64,000 nucleotides of DNA from Nocardioides nitrophenolicus (GTDB lineage: Bacteria > Actinomycetota > Actinomycetes > Propionibacteriales > Nocardioidaceae), in the NCBI RefSeq assembly GCF_016907515.1, contig NZ_JAFBBY010000001.1, positions 2,170,001 to 2,234,000 of the forward strand. The letters are read 5' to 3'. Each line of letters begins with the position of its first letter. Within the stretch, counting starts at the first letter, position 1. Below the pieces are notes generated by a model. It saw only the letters and a program-made list of their open reading frames with translations. It was not told the origin of the DNA and made no database searches. Below are positions 59,688 through 64,000 of the stretch, in pieces. The translations under genes were made by a program, and so were the position numbers.

Positions 59688-60542
59688 ATGGTCGACCTCG
59701 TCGCGCTGGGGGACTTCCTCCGCCACCGCCGGGAGTCCCTGCAGCCCGAGGACGTCGGGATGCCCCGCGGCCGGCGACGCCGCACGAGCGGACTGCGTCG
59801 CGAGGAGGTCGCGGCACTGTGCCACATGTCGAGCGACTACTGCGCGCGCCTCGAACGAGCGCAGGGACCGCAGCCCTCCGAGCAGATGATCGCCTCCATC
59901 GCGCAGGGACTCCACCTGTCGCTCGACGAGCGCGACCACCTCTTCCACCTCGCCGGGTACCCGCCGCCAGCCCGGGGCACGGGCAGCGACCACATCAGCC
60001 CCGGCATGCTGCGCATCCTCGACCGGCTCGCCGACACCCCCGCCGAGATCGTCACCGAGCTCGGCGAGACCCTCCGCCAGACCCGGCTGGGCGTCGCGCT
60101 CACCGGGGACCTGACCCGCTACTCGGGACCCGCGCGCAGCCTGGGCTACCGCTGGTTCACCGACCCCGAGACGCGCGCCCGCTACCACGAGGACGACCAC
60201 GAGCAGCTGTCGCGGATGTTCGCCTCCGGCCTGCGCGAGATCGTCGGGCGCCGCGGCCCCGACTCCCGTGCCGCGCGTCTCGGCGAGCTGCTGCAGAGCC
60301 GGAGTGAGGAGTTCCGGGCGCTGTGGCGCACGCACGAGGTCGGCGTACGGCCGGTCGAGCCGAAGCGGTTCCGCCACCCGGAGCTGGGCACCCTCGAGCT
60401 CCAGTGCCAGACCCTGCTCGATCCCGAGCAGTCCCACCTGCTCTTCGTCTACACCGCCGTGCCGGGAAGTGAGAGCCACGAGAAGCTCCAGCTGCTCTCG
60501 GTCATCGGCGACCAGGACATCACCGCCGCGGTGAGCGACTGA
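59688..60542 (+). CDS. XRE-family helix-turn-helix regulator with MmyB-like C-terminal domain
   Basis: A 284-residue regulator. The XRE helix-turn-helix (about 8-75; RTSGLRREEVAALCHMSSDY) is followed by a ligand domain (about 100-275) of the MmyB type, recognised by RLGVALTGDLTRYSG, SEEFRALWRTHEV and KRFRHPELGTLELQCQTL. This fold may bind a fatty acid or other hydrophobic ligand. ATG 59688 has GGAAGGGG. The 189-bp gap to the divergent SDR contains the promoters. Confidence 0.87.
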   Translation: MVDLVALGDFLRHRRESLQPEDVGMPRGRRRRTSGLRREEVAALCHMSSDYCARLERAQGPQPSEQMIASIAQGLHLSLDERDHLFHLAGYPPPARGTGSDHISPGMLRILDRLADTPAEIVTELGETLRQTRLGVALTGDLTRYSGPARSLGYRWFTDPETRARYHEDDHEQLSRMFASGLREIVGRRGPDSRAARLGELLQSRSEEFRALWRTHEVGVRPVEPKRFRHPELGTLELQCQTLLDPEQSHLLFVYTAVPGSESHEKLQLLSVIGDQDITAAVSD

Positions 60543-60563
60543 GCCTCGAGGGTGCGAGGAGGA

Positions 60564-62249
60564 TCACCCTCGTTCCGCGTCGCTCGAAGGGCGACCCGGC
60601 GCGCCGACGGGGGCAGGGAAGGTCAGGGTCACCGTCGTGCCCTCCCCCAGCACCGACGCGATGGCCGCGGCGCCACCGTGCGCCTCCATGATCTGGCGCA
60701 CGATGGCGAGTCCGAGACCGGTGCCGCCAGTGGCTCGGGTGCGTGAGCGGTCGACGCGGTGGAAGCGATCGAAGACCAGGGGCAGCTCCTCGCCGGGGAT
60801 CCCCTCGCCGGTGTCGGTGACGGTGATGGTTCGCGGCATCGCCGACAGGACGACGGAGCCGGTCGGCGGGGTGTGGCGCAGCGCGTTGGCGACGAGGTTG
60901 ACCAGGGCTTGCCGCAGCCGCACCGGGTCGGCCTCGATGACCACCGACGGAGCGCAGGAGACGGTGAGGAGCGGCGAGGCGAAGGACTCCGCGACCTGGG
61001 TCAGCAGGTCGCGGACCACGACCGGCACCGGCGCGAGCCGGAGCTCGCCGGCGTCACCGAGGGAGAGCTCGTGCAGATCGTCGACGAGCCGCTCGAGGTG
61101 GAGGGCCTCCTCGTGCACCGACGACAGCAGGTGCGCGTCCAGCGGTGCGATGCCGTCCTGCGCCGCCTCGACCCACCCCCGCACGTTCGCGAGAGGGGTG
61201 CGCAGCTCGTGGGAGACGTCGGAGACGAGCTGCCGGCGCGCCGACTCGAGCTGCTCGCGACGGGCGGCCATGTCGTTGAAGGCGCGGGCGAGCTCGCCGA
61301 CCTCGTCACTGCGGCGGGCCGGCACCCGCGCGGCCAGGTCGCCGGATCCCGCGCGGCCCGCCGCCACGGCGAGCGTCCGGAGCGGCCGCACGACGTACGC
61401 GGCGAACAGTGCCGACAGCGCCGAGGTGAGCAGCAGGACCGCGCCGGCGAGCAGCGCGATGCGCCGCTGCGAGTCCCCCGAGAGGTCCCAGAACACCGAG
61501 GGCTGCGTGGGCTCGGAGCCCATGAAGAGCAGCGCCGGCGGCGCGACGTACTCCGACAGCACCGCCCGGCGCGACCTCTCGACGCACCGCGCGACCCGGT
61601 CGTGGCCGTCCGGCGACGAGACGATCGCGGAGAAGTCCCGCCGCAGCGCCAGCACGGGGTCGAGGCCCGCTCGGGCCAGGCAGCGGTCCACCCGCTGCTG
61701 GAGTCGGAACCAGGCGCCCCGGTCATAGGGCTCCGCGTACGGCCCCAGGGCACGCGGGTCGATCCCCGCTCGGACGGGTACGACGAACTCCCGGCACCCG
61801 GGGACCCCGGCGACCGTCTCACACGGAGCCGGGACCGGCTCCGTGGCCGCGGGGGCGGCGGCCGAGGCCGAGGAGAGCAGGACCAGGTCGACATCGAGCG
61901 GGTCGATGTCGGCGCGCGCCGCGGCCGGCGAGCGCGGGGAGGTGCTCCCGTCCGAGGAGAGCAGGACCCGACCGGTCGCGTCGGTCACGGTGACCGATGA
62001 GTCGACCGCCGCGGCCAGCCGGTCGACCAGCGCGGACGCCGACGCCCAGGACCGATGGGTCGCGGCGTAGCCGACGAGCGCGTCATAGGTCGTGGCGTCG
62101 GCGTGCAGCGACTGTCGTTGCTCCTGCTGGACCGCGACCGTCGTCGAGCGCACCGTGGCCCAGGTGGCCGCGACGACCGCCACCAGCGCGATCACCGCGC
62201 CCAGCAGGAAGAGCCGGACGAACAGGGAGCGGTGCCACGGGACCCTCAC
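60564..62249 (-). CDS. Sensor histidine kinase
   Basis: A 561-residue membrane kinase with TM1 (about 9-31), a long extracytoplasmic sensor (about 32-240) containing Cys pairs ([17 protein letters not shown]), TM2 (about 270-295), HAMP, then HisKA with the phosphorylated His in [17 protein letters not shown] and the HATPase boxes [19 protein letters not shown] and [15 protein letters not shown] 62249, seven bases after the response-regulator stop. The signal is unknown; the divergent lipoprotein/membrane-fusion-protein operon suggests envelope stress or an exported compound. Confidence 0.9.
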   Translation of the reverse strand: MRVPWHRSLFVRLFLLGAVIALVAVVAATWATVRSTTVAVQQEQRQSLHADATTYDALVGYAATHRSWASASALVDRLAAAVDSSVTVTDATGRVLLSSDGSTSPRSPAAARADIDPLDVDLVLLSSASAAAPAATEPVPAPCETVAGVPGCREFVVPVRAGIDPRALGPYAEPYDRGAWFRLQQRVDRCLARAGLDPVLALRRDFSAIVSSPDGHDRVARCVERSRRAVLSEYVAPPALLFMGSEPTQPSVFWDLSGDSQRRIALLAGAVLLLTSALSALFAAYVVRPLRTLAVAAGRAGSGDLAARVPARRSDEVGELARAFNDMAARREQLESARRQLVSDVSHELRTPLANVRGWVEAAQDGIAPLDAHLLSSVHEEALHLERLVDDLHELSLGDAGELRLAPVPVVVRDLLTQVAESFASPLLTVSCAPSVVIEADPVRLRQALVNLVANALRHTPPTGSVVLSAMPRTITVTDTGEGIPGEELPLVFDRFHRVDRSRTRATGGTGLGLAIVRQIMEAHGGAAAIASVLGEGTTVTLTFPAPVGAPGRPSSDAERG

Positions 62250-62256
62250 CGGGTCG

Positions 62257-62934
62257 TCACGTCGCGACCAGGGCGTAGCCGACGCCGTAGACGGTGCGGA
62301 TCAAGGAGGCGTCGAGCTTCTTGCGGAGCTGGACGACGTGGACGTCGACGCTGCGCCGCGAGACGTACCCGTCCAGACCGTGCACCGCCCGCAGCAGCTG
62401 GTCGCGGGTGAAGACGCGGCCCGGCTCGGAGGTCAGCGCGGCCAGCAGCGCGAACTCCCCGGGGGTCACCTCGACGTCCTCGCCGCGGAAGCTCACCGAG
62501 TGCGTGGCCGGGGACACCGTCAGCGCGCCGACGGCGACCGGATGCGGCGAGGCCGTGGAGCTGAGCCGGGAACGACGCAGCAGCGACCGAGCCCGCGCCA
62601 TCAGCTCGCGCGGGGAGTAGGGCTTGGTGAGGTAGTCGTCGGCGCCCAGGTCGAGTCCGAGCAGCAGGTCGTCCTCGCTGCGGCGCGCGGTCAGCATCAG
62701 GATCGGCAGGTGCTCGGTGCCGGGCGAGCCGCGCAGGATCCGGCACACGTCCATGCCGTCGACCCGCGGCATCATCACATCGAGCACCAGCAGGTCGGGG
62801 GTACGCCGGCGCACCTCGTCGAGCGCCGCCCGGCCGTCGCCGACGACCGTGACCTCATGCCCCTCGGCGACGGCGTAGCGACGGATCAGCTCCGCCTGCT
62901 TGGGGTCGTCCTCGGCGACGACGATCCTGGACAT
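62257..62934 (-). CDS. OmpR/PhoB-family response regulator
   Basis: A 225-residue regulator: receiver with phosphoacceptor Asp52 (LLVLDVMMP) and conserved Lys near 101 (YLTKPYSP), then a winged-helix trans_reg_C domain (about 130-222, ending [14 protein letters not shown] and [10 protein letters not shown]). It precedes and is cotranscribed with the sensor kinase. ATG 62934 lies six bases after a TATTCT -10-like box, suggesting a leaderless message. Confidence 0.92.
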   Translation of the reverse strand: MSRIVVAEDDPKQAELIRRYAVAEGHEVTVVGDGRAALDEVRRRTPDLLVLDVMMPRVDGMDVCRILRGSPGTEHLPILMLTARRSEDDLLLGLDLGADDYLTKPYSPRELMARARSLLRRSRLSSTASPHPVAVGALTVSPATHSVSFRGEDVEVTPGEFALLAALTSEPGRVFTRDQLLRAVHGLDGYVSRRSVDVHVVQLRKKLDASLIRTVYGVGYALVAT

Positions 62935-62949
62935 CACTCGAGAATAGTG

Positions 62950-62984
62950 AACCTGACGGCGCCCCAACACGGCCCTGACAGGTT
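62950..62984. promoter_or_regulatory. Candidate response-regulator site
   Basis: CCTGAC occurs at 62952 and 62974, a 22-bp (two helical turns) direct repeat. AACCTG (62950-62955) and CAGGTT (62979-62984) also form an inverted repeat. Located between the divergent two-component and lipoprotein operons, where an OmpR-type protein would bind. Confidence 0.5.
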
Positions 62985-63013
62985 GCTCACATTCCCCCGG
63001 CAGGGTGCGCGTC

Positions 63014-63667
63014 ATGCAGATCTCCCCACCGACCTCCCCCTTCCTCGCCGCGCTGATCGGGCTCCTCCTGACCGGCTGCGGCGCCCGGGCCGACGAGCCG
63101 AGCGTCGCCAGCCTGCCCGCCGGTCCGGCCGGCTCGACCGGCGCCGCCACCACCACCGCCAGCAGCGGCACCACCGACGGCGCCACCGACGGCGACCTCG
63201 CCGGCCCCGGCACCGACGACTCGGGACCGACCCAGGGCCGGCCCCAGTTCCGCATGGACGACAGCCCACAGCGGCGCAGCGCCCTCCAGGTCGCCTACAA
63301 CCAGTGCCTGATCGACAACGGCGCGAAGGAGAACACCGGACGCGAGGGGGCAGCAGTCGCCGCCGCCCCGGGCGAGGACGCCGACGGCAATCCCGTCGGT
63401 CCCCTGGTCCTCGAACCCGTGCCCCCCGCGGCCAGCGCCGCCTGCCTGTCCAAGCTGCCGGTGATGCCGCCGGAGCTCAGCGCCGCGACCAACCCGGACT
63501 TCCACCGGCAGTCCCTGGACTACGTCGCCTGCATGCGTGAGGGCGGGCTGTACGTCGAGCTGCTCAACCACGACAACCTCGACTGGACCTACGCGGAGGG
63601 TCACTCGGTCCCCGAGAACAGCTACCAGCTGGAGGACGACTGCCTCCTCGAGGCGTTCGGCGGATGA
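63014..63667 (+). CDS. Secreted lipoprotein, unknown
   Basis: A 217-residue protein. The signal peptide ends at a lipobox LLTGC (about residue 20), followed by a Gly/Thr/Ala linker to about 70 and a domain with four Cys residues (NQCLIDNG, AACLSKL, YVACMREGG, DDCLLEAFG). The spaced Cys, Asn and Gly residues suggest a small disulphide-linked fold often found beside ABC exporters in actinobacteria; no named family is clear to me. The ATG 63014 has CAGGG. The stop overlaps the next gene (ATGA). Confidence 0.8.
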   Translation: MQISPPTSPFLAALIGLLLTGCGARADEPSVASLPAGPAGSTGAATTTASSGTTDGATDGDLAGPGTDDSGPTQGRPQFRMDDSPQRRSALQVAYNQCLIDNGAKENTGREGAAVAAAPGEDADGNPVGPLVLEPVPPAASAACLSKLPVMPPELSAATNPDFHRQSLDYVACMREGGLYVELLNHDNLDWTYAEGHSVPENSYQLEDDCLLEAFGG

Positions 63668-64000
63668 GGCGAGCTCAGCTCGCGGTGACGGCCGTCGTGG
63701 TGCTCGCGGTCACGGCCGGCACTGGCGGCTGGCTGCTCACCGGCCGCGACCCCGCACCCGCGACCGAGCACGACGCGAGCCGGCCGACCGTCGCCGTCGA
63801 GCAGGGCACGCTGCGTCAGCGCGTCCAGCTCACCGGCACGCTCGGCTACGGCACCCCGAGGACCGTGACCGGCGCCGGGGACGGCATCGTCACCTGGCTG
63901 CCCAGCGCCGGCGTCACCGTGGCCCGCGGCGGCCAGCTCTACCGGGTCGACGACGCGCCGGTCGCCCTGCTGTACGGCGAGCTGCCGCTCTATCGCGAGC
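63664..64000 (+). CDS. Membrane-fusion/peptidoglycan-binding adaptor protein (3' truncated by window edge)
   Basis: The frame begins with ATG 63664, overlapping the lipoprotein stop, and is still open at the window end. An N-terminal TM helix (AVTAVVVLAVTAGTGGWLL, about 7-25) leads into VEQGTLRQRVQLTGTLGYG and GIVTWLPSAGVTVARGGQLY, then DDAPVALLYGELPLYR. This is the lipoyl-like start of HlyD-type adaptors with a peptidoglycan-binding insert, which usually precede an ABC exporter of the MacB type. It suggests an export operon continuing to the right. Confidence 0.8.
   Translation, partial: MRRAQLAVTAVVVLAVTAGTGGWLLTGRDPAPATEHDASRPTVAVEQGTLRQRVQLTGTLGYGTPRTVTGAGDGIVTWLPSAGVTVARGGQLYRVDDAPVALLYGELPLYRE

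Overview
The window reads as chromosomal DNA of a high-GC actinobacterium, most likely a Nocardioides-like Nocardioidaceae member. The lineage is my inference from the very high GC, heavy GTG start use, many start codons placed directly behind -10-like boxes, a KstR2 steroid regulon and a GTP-dependent PEP carboxykinase. I see no rRNA, tRNA, CRISPR array, transposase, integrase or phage gene. Base composition looks even throughout.

Layout. 1-12.7 kb holds general functions: a membrane nucleotide cyclase cut by the left edge, a TetR/MMPL pair, a KstD-like FAD dehydrogenase, a zinc dehydrogenase, a PlsC-type acyltransferase with a divergent TetR, pckG and a proline-rich membrane protein. 12.7-14.7 kb is an Lrp regulator divergent from a PLP decarboxylase. 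14.7-24.6 kb is a KstR2 regulon for late steroid (C/D ring) catabolism, with ipdA, ipdB, kstR2 and fadD3 plus MaoC, enoyl-CoA hydratase, SDR, VOC, aldo-keto reductase and PaaI/PaaY-like genes. Five KstR2-like boxes lie in its promoters.

24.6-45 kb is a second, CoA-based catabolic region: a complete branched-chain-amino-acid-type ABC transporter (livKHMGF), an EamA transporter, an enoyl-CoA hydratase, a MenB/BadI-like ring hydrolase, a BadH-like SDR, an HMG-CoA-lyase-like enzyme, a CoA-transferase, a thiolase, an SDR, three acyl-CoA dehydrogenases, two acyl-CoA ligases and a FadR-type GntR regulator. I infer uptake, activation, dehydrogenation, hydration, oxidation and ring opening of an alicyclic carboxylate such as a cyclohexanecarboxylate. 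Short TGGTNNGACC operators, next to -10-like boxes, recur at four promoters and in degenerate form before livK. They tie the region together and extend it to the PucR operon near 55 kb.

45-56 kb adds LuxR, TetR and PucR regulators, another acyl-CoA dehydrogenase, a MaoC hydratase, a kinase-like APH protein, two paralogous quinone oxidoreductases, two SDRs and a protein tyrosine phosphatase. 56-64 kb has a small zinc-ribbon protein with a divergent TetR, a DUF6461-like membrane protein, an SDR divergent from an XRE regulator, and a two-component system divergent from a lipoprotein/membrane-fusion-protein operon cut by the right edge.

The intergenic DNA is unusually structured. Three 110-bp elements with TGTAACACG inverted ends lie near 1.1, 1.3 and 52 kb. 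A five-copy, 32-bp-phased inverted array lies at 58.3 kb. Large inverted repeats sit between convergent genes at 6.9, 16.5 and 47 kb, and another lies inside an operon at 36.1 kb.
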